From positions 41,068,927 through 41,132,926 of the forward strand of contig CM055101.1 in NCBI GenBank assembly GCA_029204225.1: a stretch of 64,000 nucleotides of DNA, in the 5' to 3' direction. The position numbers and the translations under genes were made by a program. The notes beneath the pieces were generated by a model, which was not told where the DNA came from, did no database searches, and worked only from the letters and a program-made list of their open reading frames with translations. Below, one piece after another: positions 1 to 11,949 of this stretch; position 1 is the stretch's first letter; each line of letters opens with the position of its first letter. The stretch comes from Diphasiastrum complanatum. Its lineage: Eukaryota; Streptophyta; Lycopodiopsida; Lycopodiales; Lycopodiaceae.

Positions 1-145
1 TCACTCAAGCAACCCATGCATGACCCAGGTTGCCGTTGGCGGGACACGTGTCCCGTCGACTTGCCTCGTGGCGAGACCAACTGATCCTTATCGACTGATA
101 GGACCCACAGTACAGTAGCACAATGATTCTACTTTAATTCTAACT
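1..145 (-). repeat. Partial 3' LTR of a Ty1/copia element
   Basis: Read on the minus strand this begins AGTTAGAATT just after a purine-rich tract (GGGAGAGAG) and runs off the window edge. About 140 bases match the 5' LTR at 38094-38367, including the CGACGGGACAC and CGCCAACGGCAACCTG blocks. The shared start fixes the LTR edge at base 145. It begins AG rather than the usual TG. Confidence 0.8.
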
Positions 146-1185
146 CTCTCCCTTAAAGTAGAGTCTACTTTTAATACAGTCATATACATAGCTTTAAAGT
201 TAACAAACTTTAAGTAGAGAAAGCTTTGATCTAAACTTATCAAACTTTTCTCCAACAAGTGGCTTAGTGAAAATATCAGCTAGTTCTTCCGTACTACAAT
301 GAACAACATGAATTTCATGACTCAGCAGCCTCTCACGTATGAAGTGATACTGAATCTCAATGTGTTTGGTTCTCGCATGGAACACTGGATTCTTTGCTAG
401 CTGAAGGCCACTCTAACTGTCGCTATGTAAAGTCGTGGGATTATTCTGCTTCATGCCAACTTCTTCCAAGATTTGTCTCAACCATATAGCTTCCTGTGCT
501 GCACTACACATTGCCTTATACTCTGCTTCTGTGGTGGATAGAGCAATTGTACTTTTCTTTTTACTAGACCAGGAAAAGCATCTCCACAAAGCTGGAATAC
601 ATACCCTGTGGTAGATCTACGATCATCATAGTCACCTCCCCAATCCGCATCCACATAGCCACACAATTCAGGTAAACCCTCATGCTTCCTGTAAATCAAG
701 CCATATCTGAAGTGCCTTTTACATAACGCAAAATACGTTTAGCTGCCTTCCAATGCGTTTCTGTAGGTGCCGCCATAAACTGACTTACAATACCAACAGC
801 ATAGCATATATCTGGTCTAGTCGTGGTAAGGTAAATCAAGCTCCCTACTAAATGCCTATACAGCGTAGCATCAAATGATTGTGACTCATCAAGCTTGGAA
901 AGCTTTTTACCTGGTTCAATAGGAGTATTCACTGGTTTGCAATCCTGCAACCTAAACCTGTGCAACAACTCTTTGACATACTTCACCTGTGTTAAACCCA
1001 CATTGTGTCCTTTTTGCCACACCTCTACTCCAAGGCAATAATGCATCAGGCTGAGATCTGTCATCTCGAATTGTTCCATGAGGTCTTTCTTGATCATGTC
1101 TATCATCTCTTGATTATTTCTCGTAATAATCAAGTCATTAACATAAAAAACAATCAAAGCAACTATACCATCAAAGCATAAGTGT
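146..1185 (-). pseudogene. Ty1/copia RT and RNase H remnant
   Basis: Three broken frames read from right to left along a copia polyprotein. At 1157-696 lies the end of the reverse transcriptase, with the catalytic box as YVND where YVDD is expected, followed by the RT tail containing LVGSLIYLTTTRPDICYAV. At 699-478 is the start of RNase H ([19 protein letters not shown]), which then loses frame. At 385-200 is the RNase H end (HARTKHIEIQYHFIRE, ADIFTKPL). Everything upstream (gag, protease, integrase, RT fingers) is missing; similarity stops near 1185. The LTR follows directly at lower coordinates, so this is the 3' end of one truncated element of the same family as the one at 38-42 kb. It cannot encode a working enzyme. 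Confidence 0.9.
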
Positions 1186-4100
1186 TATGGCCATATTCGG
1201 TTAAGGACCTGGAATAGTCCTAATATGGTAAACCGGCCCTCCAGTGTTCAAGATTATTGGTCACGCCATGAAGTAATTCCATGTCAAGGCCAGTTTGTGA
1301 CTAATTACCTTGAATTGAGACATTTGAAACATTGCATGTCTGTGTGACAGATATAGATAGGAGGACTACATGAAGAGATGTGATCTATTTATAGTTGACC
1401 TGCATGGGAGTTGCATGGCTTCATGCACAGTATTTGTCTACATAGTAGAGATAAAACCAATTCCCTGAGATGCTATTCGCTGCAAGACAGTGTTTTACTT
1501 TTACTCGTCTTAATTCATGCATGTTATGGAAAAATCGAGTGTAGTTGGTAACAGACATGGAAGATAACCCTGTTGGACGCTTTTTCACAGCAAAAGACTC
1601 TGGATGAAGTGCGTGGAGGAAGCCTGTGATTGCCATTGATCAGCTGATCTGTTGACAGGCAGAGTTACTTTTGATAAGTCGGATTCCTGTATGAAATAGC
1701 TGTGAAGCTGTTGAATCCATTCTTGTCATTGAATAGCAGTAAGCTGCAGTAGATCATGTGCTTGTAACACGATGATGGCAATCAGAGGGCGCGCCTCCCT
1801 GTCCTTTCACTTGTTGAAGTGATGTTCTCAGAAAGGAACCTCTGATGGAATGGTGCTGTGGTTGGCGGCTGATGGCAGCTGGCAAGCCGTTCTGATCTGT
1901 AGAGAGTGTTGGCAGCTGGCTGATTAGAGCCAGGGATGGCGCGAACTTGCGGAATCAGCGATGGTAGGTTATGAAGCCTGTTTCCAAATGTGATGAGGGG
2001 GATGGTAGGCTGTGAAGCCTGTTTCCTAACGTGATGAGGAGGAAGCACGCTTGAATGCGAGCTAAAGAAGAGCTTTGTAGAGGACCAGGAGGTGCGCCAT
2101 CCCACCAGTTCCTGCCTGTTGAATAGCTCTCTCTCTCACGATTTGTGAAGCTTCCCTTCTCGCGATGGTGGCGGCTTGTTCTCTCTCTCTCGTTTGTGGA
2201 AGCTCGAGCTGTCTATGAAGGGATGAGGGAGCCAGCCCTAAATCTTTTTAGAAAAAGATAGGGTTTGTTGTTTTTTTTTGGTTAGGCCCATGGCCTTATG
2301 TTTTAAAAAAAAAAAAGAAAAGAAAAGAGGAAACCTTTTGGTTTGGGGTTTGTGGCATGCATGAACAGAGTGGGCGAGAAAGCTATGATGATTGAAAAAT
2401 GGTCGGCAATTTGAAATTGGCTAATTGTTTGCTTTAGTACTTTTACATGCCAGTGGATCAAGGCTTGGAGAGAACTTTTAGACACCTGATAGCTTTGAGT
2501 TGGTTCAAAATCGGTTTTCTAGAACAACTCCGGAAATACAAGTTACTTACATCCGGACAGAGAAATTTCGGTTTCTTGGTGTTTGATAGTCAAAATTTAG
2601 CCTTGAATTTGGTATTGTTTCTCACAACAGGAGTTAAAGGAATTGGGATTTCCTTTTTCTAGGAACAATATGCATGTTTTTTGCTTTTTCACTTTGACAT
2701 TTTTGATAAGCTGGTTTTTTTGGAACTTGAGTACCATTATTCATGGTCAAGCGGTATTAATCGATTTTGGAAGGGAATTATTCTAAAACCGATCTTGACA
2801 AAACGAAGGGAGTGGTATAATTCTCAAGCATATACCCAGTATTGGAATTTTGATTCATTGGTATAATGTTTTTTAAGCCATTTAGCTCTGGAGTGTGGGT
2901 ACTCCCAATGAATAGAGTTAAATTGTGTTTTGTTTTCTCCTTTTCAAATTGGTAGAACACCGAAAAGTTGGTTAGTGTGTTCTTGATGATTTTAATCACT
3001 GAGATTAAACGAACCAAAGCTTTTGAAATGCTTGTTAGATAATTAATGGTGAAAAATTCATAGTATTTGGAGGTAATTCTTTATTCAACAAGATTATTTT
3101 GGGTGAATACAGTGTAGGAAGTACCCAAATCCAAATCTTATTTCCCATTAATTACAGATGTCTTTAACAAAGTGATTCTTAAGCCAGTAAGTGAAAAGGG
3201 AGAACAGTCTAATTGGAAAAATCGTAAGAATAGGAAACTGATTTTATTTCCAATAGAATCCTATGATGAATTATATTCAAAAGATCAGACTAGTACTGTT
3301 TCACGTACTAGCAGATGATTTTTGATGTATTAGTTATTCAGCCATGTATAGGATAGAAGTGAAATTGTTTCAGACTTTTTCCTATAATTAATTTTAAACA
3401 TTTTCTAATGTCGTAACATCTTCTTAGTACCTTAGTTGAAATAGATTTTCAGGGAACTGAAAATTCTAAGGAGGGAAGAAGAGTGGACATCAGAGATAGT
3501 AAGTGTGATTGGGAAATGTATTTCACAATTAGGATTTTGATAATCTCAGTAATAATTGCTTAATACCAGTTATTAATTTCCTTGATAGAATTCATTTCAT
3601 TGAATTCATAGCTTATATCTTTGTAACCATTGAGTTATCCGCAGTTTTGGATGTCAATTGTGATGTTAGAAGTAGAATTTGATATATGAATTACATTGGA
3701 TCTGTTAGTTGATAGAAGCTTGTCCCTAGAGTTGATGCTCTTGGATCCAGGGGGATTTGAAGCTTATCATTAACCTGTAAGGATCAGAATGTAGTATTGA
3801 AACCATGTTAATTCTTCTGTCTAAATCACGAAATCAGGTGTGGATTTGTGATATCCATCTGATGGGGCATGCCAGTCATCCAAATAAAAAAGGATTCTCC
3901 AATATTTGGGAACAAGAGATAATATCCTATAGTGATTATAGGACAGCTAGATGATCAATGGATCTCTAGAATATCAGATAAGATGGTTAAGGATTTTTTG
4001 GAAGGAAAAGCTGATGGTATGAGACATCAATAATTTTGGAAAGAAAATTCTAGGACTGTAAAGATCTGTTGATCAATGGTGTGTTTTAGTACCTAGTCGC

Positions 4101-4396
4101 GATATGGGAAAAGTAAAAACCGTTTGATCAAATGTGGGGTATTTTGGGAAATTTTGAGGTTTAATCTAGATCCCAATGTGGTATCTCATTATTTACAAAA
4201 TCAGAGGCCCTCAAATCTGTTTCTCGCTTTCTTAATTAATCCTTTACTTCTTAGTAATTTCTTGAATATAGATATCAAACTGATTTAATGATTCTTTCCA
4301 GCATGAAGTTATTCTTTTGAAAGATTGTTATGTCATAAACATTACTACTTGTGGGAATAGACTTGGAATTCAGATAAATTATAAAGTTTAAGTATT
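1186..4396. other. Intergenic, no gene recognised
   Basis: I see no convincing coding region on either strand. CT-rich patches lie near 2129-2200 and homopolymer T and A runs at 2264-2325. Between about 1960 and 2040 a short phrase (GATGGTAGG, then TGTGAAGCCTGTTTCC) is imperfectly repeated. From 2400 to 4300 the sequence is AT-rich and probably old retrotransposon leader or LTR, but no terminus, primer site or protein match was identified. Confidence 0.5.
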
Positions 4397-4940
4397 TCAA
4401 TTTATTAAACCTAAAATTTCTTTGTTGCATAAAAAGATTTCGATGGAATAGCAGTTTCTGTACTTCCGATCCACACACCAAGCTCGCTCCCAGCTTCCGC
4501 TCATTCCCACTGGTTTACGACATGGTATCCCTCTGACTCTAATATTAAATGCCTTTTGTTCCCTGAATTTGTCTTCATGGATCGTGGCTGAAATTACCAA
4601 AGTAATGGGAGCACTAGGTTTAGTGCCTTTCTTCAATATCGATGCCCAAGAGAGATTTTCTTCCTTCTTCTATTCAATCTTCTGATCCAATGCTTTGATC
4701 ATAGTAGTGGTGGATTCGGAGGATGAAACCTATATATTGCCCATTTCTTTTTCCAATTGCAAAATCCTGGCCTGCATATCATTTTTTTCAGTGATTAGCA
4801 TTGCGACGGTCTTCCTAAGCTGGGAAAGCTCCATCTTCATAACTTGGAAATCAGTTTGGAACTGCTCTTCTTGAAAAGAAGAGAATAGTTCGGTTGCTTT
4901 TGATGGAGTATAAGGAATGGGTGGAGCAGTAGGTGGTTTA
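4397..4940 (-). pseudogene. Decayed coiled-coil ORF, possibly LINE ORF1-like
   Basis: One minus-strand frame stays open for about 180 codons apart from two internal stops. It starts with a Pro-rich stretch, then a heptad-like coiled coil (MELSQLRKTVAMLITEKND, ARILQLEKEM), then a segment reading REQKAFNIRVRGIP. That order, a coiled coil followed by a basic NIRV-type motif, recalls the RNA-binding ORF1 of LINE retrotransposons; a retroviral-type gag is the alternative. A LINE reverse transcriptase lies close by at 5620-6733 but on the other strand, so the two are not simply halves of one element. The LTR at 4942 starts directly beside it, suggesting the LTR element inserted here. Confidence 0.4.
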
Positions 4941-4941
4941 G

Positions 4942-5386
4942 TGTTAGGGACCCAATTCCCTTGGGTCCCAAACCTAACTTGAGACTGAACGATGACTGGG
5001 CCTGTTGACTTGACCAGTGACTCATGAACCTACATGGTTGCCACGTGTCGTAATCTAGGACGTGCGCATGGCTTGGAGTCTCCTACCTTCGAGGTATACA
5101 AGGGAAGGAGGACTCATTTGCCATCCATTCTATCTACTTAGGAGAAGGTGGATGGAGAGCTGTGTGCACAGCCAAGATGAATGCTAGCTTGAGGCGGGAG
5201 ATGGCAGCATAGGCAGTGGTATGGGACACTGTCTAGGATGGAAGTTGGATCTTGCTTGTTATCGGTCACAGGCCAGGGCACAAAGGGTGGACCTGGATTG
5301 GGTCCTATGGCGGGTTGCAACGTGTATCATTCAGTCTCTTGTGGTTAACCGACACCTGGAGGTATGCAGTAAGAGAGAGTCTAACA
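4942..5386 (+). repeat. LTR with canonical TG...CA ends
   Basis: The unit starts TGTTAGGGACCC and ends GAGTCTAACA, giving inverted TGTTAG/CTAACA termini over 445 bases. Two bases later comes a perfect initiator-Met primer-binding site, which defines it as a 5' LTR. No matching full 3' LTR is present, only the partial copy at 5505-5617, so the element is truncated. Confidence 0.8.
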
Positions 5387-5388
5387 TA

Positions 5389-5400
5389 TGGTATCAGAGC
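5389..5400 (+). promoter_or_regulatory. Primer-binding site (tRNA-iMet)
   Basis: TGGTATCAGAGC, the standard copia minus-strand primer site, lies two bases downstream of the LTR end at 5386. Confidence 0.85.
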
Positions 5401-5504
5401 CACTGTTTGCCAAAGGCAGGTGTGTTGATCCGAAATGGTTATTTTGTAAGTTATGATCTTTTTTGAAATTCATTAGTTAATCCGAGAAATGTGTTTTGAG
5501 AGCC

Positions 5505-5617
5505 TAGGCAGTGGTATGGGACACTGTCTAGGATGGAAGTCGGATCTTGCTTGTTATTGGTCACAGGGCATGGAGGGTGGACCTGGATTGGGTCTGATGG
5601 AGGGGTGGAACGTGTAT
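5505..5617 (+). repeat. Partial second copy of the 4942-5386 LTR
   Basis: This repeats LTR bases 5210-5327 (TAGGCAGTGGTATGGGACAC through AACGTGTAT) with a few substitutions and one small indel. It lies about 100 bases downstream of the primer site, directly before the LINE reverse transcriptase. A local duplication or template switch is likely. Confidence 0.75.
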
Positions 5618-5619
5618 TG

Positions 5620-6733
5620 TTGTTTCAACCGCTCTGTCATTGATGGTTTTCCCATACCTTGGGCCACCAATCTCCTTCACCCCATTCTTGAAACAGACGA
5701 TGCCATGAATGTCCACAACTATCGCACTATTATGATTGGTCATACCATGGCCAAGTTGTACGCCACTATTCTCCATAACTTCGTTACGGCAAAGGCTGAT
5801 TCTCGACTATTGTATGCGACTGGCCAGGCTGGCTTCCGCCAGGGTTATAGCACTCTTGATCATGTCCTCACCCTACGTACTATCATTGAGGAGGCAAAAC
5901 ATATGGGCAAGAAGGTATTTGCTTGTTTCGCTGATCTCTCTAAGGCCTTTGATACTGTTCCCCATCATCTTTTGATCAACAAACTACGTCAGCTTGGATT
6001 TTTCGACTCTATTTTCACGGCAGTGGTTGCTTCGTATGAGAGAGTTCTAGCACGTATTCAGCTAGGTACTGATTTGTCTTCTCCCATCCATAGCACTGTT
6101 GGCATCAAGCAAGGTTGTCCACTGTCCCCTCCGTTGTTTGCACTTTATATTGATGATCTTGAGCGCCTCATTCGTGAAGAAGGTGGAGATGGTTGCCCAC
6201 TGGCTCATTTGCTCATCCCCATTCTGCTTTATGTTGATGACATTGTTTTGCTTTCTCCCTCACCAGAAGGGTTGCAGTGTCACTTACAAGTCTTACATCA
6301 GTTTTGTGTTGCTTGGGGTCTCTCTGTTAACTTAAAAAAGACGAAGATCATGACTTTCAACACAAATTGACAAAGCCTTCACAATTATCAATTTTTCTAT
6401 GATGGCCAGGAAGTTGACATTGTTGCCTCTTATACTTACTTGGGAGTCCTGTTTACTACACCTCTTCTTGGTTTCCACCAGGCTGCATTTGCGCACATTT
6501 CCTCCAGTCTTTCAGCATTGGTCCAGTTCGAGCGTGGCTGTACAATGAATTATATTTTTGATCCCCCTACTAGATGCCAGTTGTTTCACACACAGGTGGT
6601 TCCAGCAGTGAGGTATGCCTCCAAGATCTGGTTGCTACATGATATCCTATGTGCTGAGTTTGCTACTCCTCCGATCATCCTTGAGGGCTTTTTCCACCTT
6701 ATTCTTTTTCTTCAGCGGATGGTAAGATGTTAA
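5620..6733 (+). pseudogene. Non-LTR retrotransposon (LINE) reverse transcriptase fragment
   Basis: A reverse transcriptase of the non-LTR class, open except for one in-frame TGA at 6368-6370 with the same frame continuing to 6733. Conserved blocks in order: WATNLLHPIL (about 5661), TGQAGFRQGYSTLDHV, FADLSKAFDTVPHHLL (palm motif A), GIKQGCPLSPPLFALYIDDL, LLYVDDIVLL (catalytic YVDD), GLSVNLKKTKIM, then after the stop SYTYLGVLFT, the thumb block typical of LINEs. Endonuclease and ORF1 are missing, and the upstream end is fused to LTR-derived sequence. The AGFRQGYSTLDHV and FDTVPHH blocks are unlike the plant L1 and RTE sequences I know and closer to I/Jockey-like elements; the clade assignment is from memory. 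Confidence 0.85.
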
Positions 6734-8317
6734 TAAAGCTTTCTTTCTCTCTCTAGCAATACATTTCTTCTAAATTTTGGTGTTGTGAGGTGTTCATGCT
6801 ATTCTCTTTGTATTTCATGTTTTCCATAGCAGTGTCTCAAGCTTTCTTGGTTGATCTAGTATTGCAGTTAAGATACTTCATAGCTACGTCTTGCAATTCA
6901 TCATATATCTGCTTGGAGAAAAGTACAATTTCATGAAAAAGGTTTCTATAGATTGCTTTGGAACCCATAGACCATTTGCACACAGTCTCACATGGACACA
7001 TAGAGTCCTCCAATTCATTGAGATTCAAACTGCGATTCTAATTGGAACTGGTTCATTCAATTTAAATTGGAGTAAGGGTTTAGGCCAATTCGTAAAACAT
7101 CAATACTTAGATAATCCTGAACCTCATTCAATCTCATTCTAAATGTCTGAAATTGGTTGTAAGAACGGGACTTCAAACTAGAGAGTCTCTGATATTTCTA
7201 TAGTCATTTTTCTTCAGCTAATAAAAATCAGATTCTTACGAAGGTCTGAATTTTATTCTCTAGTTCTTTTTAGTAGGGATCAATTCTGAACCGTTTATAA
7301 AGCCAATACTTCTGACTATAAAAAGGTAGGAAGTTTTGACATGTGCGTGCTCACACAGACACACGTGTATGATGCAAACGATATGGTATTTACTCATTAT
7401 GTCTTACATTGATAGAAGCTTCTCCTTGAGGGCTTTTAGTCATAGATATAATCATTGATGTTACTTATTTATGCTCTTTTGTATAAGTTGATATTGCGGC
7501 ATTTGACACCATTGTTACTTGTTAATTTTGCTGATAGATCACTAATCCCAGCTGATGTTAATACAGATGCTAGATCATATTCAATCTCTTGTCTATTTTG
7601 GACATAACCATGCATTTGGAATGTGGAATGCTTTTTAGCCACTTACGGACAGGTGGTTTTTTTTCTTGTGCTCGTTTTGGGGGAGAGAGAGAGCTGGAGA
7701 AGGGCTTTCAAGGCACGGTTTTCGTCGAGTATCTATATGATAGTACCAATGCGGTGGGCACGGTGGAAGGTGAGGCAAGCAAGTGTGGGGTGAGAAATTA
7801 ATCAAGGCATGACCTGACAATATCTGGCTAAAACATGACCCTACAATGCATAGTATCTGGCAACAATAAGACCTTATAATGCATAGAAATATTTGAAACA
7901 TGACCTGTTAAATTCCTCATAAACAAAGCCCCAATTTGACACCCTTCAAATGTTTTTTTTTTGCATTCCAAGACAAAATCCCGGATCACAATCCGAAATG
8001 CCTTTTGGAACACATTCTGGATTGCCGTCTGCAACTATGCTGATGCATGTACAGACTTTCCTTGTTACCATACTCTTTGTTACTTCATGAATACGCTTGT
8101 TGGTAAAGACTAACAAAATTCTCATCTGTTTTCCTTTTGTCTGTGCTTTTTGTGTGCTTCTATAAATAGAAAGTCAGAAAAGTTTTAGTAAGTTATTGGG
8201 GCTTACGTTTTTCTTAGTTGCACTGAAATTCTATTACAAGCTTGTTTGATGGTTTTGGAAATACCATTCAGCTATTCTTGGTGATTTCTGTTTTTACTTC
8301 ATATTCTAGAGAATCAT
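6734..8317. other. Intergenic, no gene recognised
   Basis: AT-rich sequence with no coding similarity on either strand. It may hold the decayed 3' part of the LINE. Sequence near 7791-7960 repeats a phrase about CATGACC and CAATGCATAG several times (ATCAAGGCATGACCTGAC, AAACATGACCCTACAATG, AATAAGACCTTATAATG), a degenerate short tandem repeat of about 40 bases. Confidence 0.45.
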
Positions 8318-10243
8318 ATGTTGGAGAACGATGGGAAAGGGCTGCATCAAATTGGATGGGTATTTGTTTGCAACTTTTTAAATTTGGAGTCGTTATTGAA
8401 TGAATTCCGTGCTCATCCTATCTCGAAGAGCCAGAGAGCTCAAAGATGGGCGAAGAAAGATCGAATCACGGGAATTCGACCGCCTACATCTGTGCAGAAG
8501 TTTCTCTATGCTTCTCGTACAATAGAAGAAAAAACCCAGCCTATGCTTCTTCAAACGTGCAACTTCACCACAGTATAAACTAGAGTTAATAAGATTTGAA
8601 GTTTCAAATCAATAAACTAACGTGACATGCTTTTAGCGATAAACTGAAGAACACTCCATTTGCTGCTTTAGTCAGCATTGGGTCTACCTAAGAGAATCTG
8701 GATTTCCTCCAAACCTAGATAGTAACATATGCTTGGGTACTGATGAGACAAAGTAGTACTGGTTGGCTAAGATTTTTTGTTTATTATATTCTATATTATA
8801 GGCTTATAAATCTCTATGTAGAAGGTGCCTATGAGTAAGCAAATTCTTATCCCTCAAACATTTGAACTGCTATTTTAAACCTTCTGCTTCTTCAGAAGAA
8901 GATGAATTAGAGAAAAGTTAGGCCTTTGATGAGCAATGAAACCAAATATTGCTCTTAAGATGTCCTTTATGTGGTGAAACTTACAAACTGCAGGTACTAG
9001 CTGTTTCATTTTCTTTAAGGATACAGGGTATATTTCACAAGGAAGAAAGAATGCAGAATTCAATGCAGTGCCACTCTAAAATCTCCTTGAAGGGTAGATT
9101 TAGGAGGTTTGAAATAAGGCAGTTGCGTTCATTAAATGCCAATGCAGTACTTCTTGCAAAGCTCTTATCTGCAAGTTCTGTTCAACAATCATCTAAGAAA
9201 GATCTGATAGCGGTTAGACATTGTACAATTGGTTGGTCAGAAATTTTGACTTATCTATAAATTATGGTACCTATAGGCGCTAATCCATCTATAAATTGTG
9301 GTGGTTGGAATATTTTGTGCATCTGACCTGCATTGAGTGTTGGCAATGACAATGAGCTTAGAAACATGTAAGCATGATGACCCAAACTAGCGTACTCATG
9401 AGTGCACCTTGTGAGGTCAAGAAAAATTGGTCACATGTTTTTGAAAATTCTGTTCAATGTGATTCTATGTTTTGTACAGATAAGTACTGAGCTTGTAACA
9501 ATCAGTTCTTTTATCAGGGATATATAAACATTGGCCTTGTAAACGAAAAGTTGAGGTTACCTAGTGATGGAGGTCAAGCCAGTCCCAAACACCACAGCAA
9601 TTGGTGAGTCTTCTGCTACTTTTTCAAAGGGAGTATATGTTGGTGTATATGAATCCTCTAGACTTCAAAGCGATTTGAAACCTATGGACTTGCAAATGAC
9701 AAAAGTGGCAGAAGGAAACTTAGGGCAGGCAGCTATTGACAAAATAGCTGTATGTCCTCCAAGGATTGTAGAAGCTAAGAAAAATTCTATCTCCAGAACA
9801 AGTTCACAGTCCAGTGAGTTGTCTGATGACAAGCCTCTTGCATCATTCAAGGAACGCATAGAAAATGCAAGGTCTGGCAGTCGGCGGAAGAGAGAGCTAG
9901 ACGGGAAAGAGTTTTCAAAGCCTTCTAAGAAGGGATCGGGTGTTGGAGCAACAACTTTAAGTGTTGCTAAACAGTTGACAACAAAAGCATTGAATCAGCT
10001 AGAGGAGGGAATGATTTAATGCTTGATGGAACACAATCAGGTGTCTTGAACAGTGAAGCTTTGGTTGAGAAACAAGATCCTCATCAAGTTCAAAGTCCCT
10101 TTCTAGAAGATGTATCTACTAGTTTGTATAATTATGATGTTCAGAAACTCGGAACTATTGAGGTAAATAATGAAGTCACAGCTGAGAGGATGGAGAAGCA
10201 AAAAATTTCTCAATTCCATGAGTGGGGTATGCCCATCATATGA
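8318..10243 (+). pseudogene. Possible 5' part of the LSD1-like pseudogene
   Basis: Several short plus-strand open segments precede the amine-oxidase domain at 10292. The best is 9564-10019 (151 codons), hydrophilic and rich in Ser, Lys and Arg (RSGSRRKRELDGKEF, SKPSKKGSG), followed almost without gap by 10019-10243. Charged low-complexity linkers of this sort are expected in the very large LDL3-type proteins, but I could not match these segments to a defined domain. No FAD-binding Rossmann motif (GxGxxG near the N-terminus) is present, so even if related this is only a portion. The segment at 8318-8578 is not recognised at all. Confidence 0.35.
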
Positions 10244-10291
10244 GTCAGAAGCTCCTCATACCTACAAAAAATGGGACAGTAAAAAGGGGTT

Positions 10292-11402
10292 ATTAAAGTA
10301 AAAACAAAGACCGGAGAAGAATTTGTTGGGGAGGCAGTGTTAGTAACCATTCCCCTTGGCTGTTTAAAGGCAGACACAATAAAATTTCTTCCCTCATTGC
10401 CCAATTGGAAATTGTCATCCATCAAAAAGCTTGGGTTTGGTGTGCTGAATATAGTGGTTTTGGAGTTTGCCAATGTGTTTTGGGCTATTTTGGTGCAACT
10501 GCTGAAGACACAGAATCAAGAGGTAGGTGGTGTTTTATGTTTTGGAATTTAAAGAGAATGGTGGACGCTCCGATTCTGGTTGCTCTAGTTGTAGGAAAAG
10601 CAGCTCTCGAAGGGGAGAAAGTGGCAAGTGCTGAGCAGGTAGGACATGCACTGAGCATCCTGCGAAAGCTTTATGGAGAGAAATCTGTGCCAGAGCCTAT
10701 AGCGTTAGCTGTTACAAGTTGGGGAAGTGATGAATACATTAGAAGTGCTTACTCATATGTAAAAATGGGTGCATCCGATGAGGATTATGACATCATAGGT
10801 CGTCCTGTTGAAAATTGCCTACTCTTTGCTGGTGAGGCAACTTGTAAAGAGTCTCCAAAATCAACACTGACGCGGGCATTCTGTGTCCGCGTCCGACCCC
10901 TGGACACAATGTCGAACGTGTTCTTTTTTTAAAAATTTATTTTTATTTTTATAACCCTAATTAACACTAAAAAGTTCAAAAAAATAAATTAAAAAAAAGG
11001 GTGGACGCTTATACAGTCGGTGGAGCCATAATAAGTGGAATTAGAGAGGCTGTCCGAATTGTTGATATTCTGGAGAATGGGGTAGAACTGGCCAAAGAGG
11101 CAAAAACTATGGAAGTTGAACAAGGAGAGTCCTAGAGAGAGAGAGAAACGAGGTTAGAAACATCAACAAGAGGCTTTCAGCTGCAGATCCATCAAATGCT
11201 TTACTTGGTGACACAACAAAGTTGAATGGGGAGCTGAAGCCAATCTCTCGTGCAAATTTGCTAAAAGACATGGTTTGGTGATGCCAAGATGACTGTAGCA
11301 CATATATTGCTAGCAAAGGAAATGCTCCAGCAGCCCATCTCAGTGGTTGGAAGCATCGCCGGTACTAAAGCTGGCTTGGCTGTGCTTAACTCCTGGATTC
11401 TG
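10292..11402 (+). pseudogene. LSD1-like 3 (LDL3/KDM1C) histone demethylase remnant
   Basis: The C-terminal half of a flavin amine oxidase of the plant LSD1-like family, which removes methyl groups from histone H3 lysine 4 in the nucleus. Recognised blocks in order: VLVTIPLGCLKADTIKFLP (10337-10393), KKLGFGVLNIVVLEF, then a small deletion and frameshift near 10485, YFGATAEDTESRG, FMFWNLKR, ILVALVVGKAALEGE, the FAD-contacting LFAGEATCKE (to about 10851), then after an insertion YTVGGAIISGIREAVRIVDI (11010-11070). The tail continues with ANLLKDM and, after another frameshift, an LDL3-like end reading AGTKAGLAVLNSWIL up to 11402. There a GTATGG follows that could be an old splice donor, suggesting a segmental gene copy rather than a processed retrocopy. 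At least three frame changes make it non-functional. The family assignment rests on remembered LDL3 block order. Confidence 0.85.
10858..11003 (+). repeat. Short insertion in the demethylase pseudogene
   Basis: About 135-146 extra bases split the reading between the KES and YTVGG blocks, which are normally almost adjacent. The insert begins GC-rich (GTGTCCGCGTCCGACC) and ends in an A-rich tail. GACGC occurs at 10869-10873 and 11004-11008 and could be a 5-bp target duplication. The A-rich end suggests a SINE-like or other retroposed fragment; its identity is unknown. Confidence 0.5.
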
Positions 11403-11765
11403 GTATGGTCTTGGGTAGTAGTTTAAACTTTAATCTTCTTTGTGCATCTTGTCTGCCCTTTTTCTAATTGTCCCTTGTAAATAATCAATGCCATTTTCTC
11501 CTTGGTAAATCTAATGAACAGTGAAGTGATTTTTTTCATGGGTGAAATGGGGGAAATCATGTTTCAGCCCCTCCAAGGTTATATGTTACAATAGGCTAAT
11601 TAGTGTGACAAATTGCTATTCTTCTAAATCATAAAGCATTAAATTATTTTTGTCAATCAGTGTGTACTTATGATGTTAGTAGCTCTCCTTGTTAAAACAC
11701 CAATATTATGTCTTTTGTCAAGAAACTATCAGCTTATGCAATGATTTTATTATCTTGCTTTAAGT
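11403..11765. other. Intergenic, no gene recognised
   Basis: AT-rich sequence directly downstream of the demethylase remnant. It may be a former intron of that gene, since it begins with GTATGG after the last exon-like block. No coding or repeat match seen. Confidence 0.4.
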
Positions 11766-11949
11766 CTTTAATGAAGCACCAACCAATAAAAGATTTTCAG
11801 CAAGGTTGGGAATAAGCAAACTTGATCACACTTGAAAATCTTGAATTGAATTGGAATAACACCAACTATATCTTGTGTGATATTATCTTCATCTTGGACT
11901 TGCTCGGTTGATTGAGAGTTTGATTTCCATTTAATTCGTGCTTCCGCTT

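Noticed and set aside
1782-2105. 107-codon minus-strand frame
   Set aside because: Low-complexity His/Pro/Ser text with internal repeats and no similarity; likely chance.
5389-6370. Intact copia element starting at the 5389 primer site
   Set aside because: What follows the primer site is a duplicated LTR scrap and then a non-LTR reverse transcriptase. No copia gag or pol is present.
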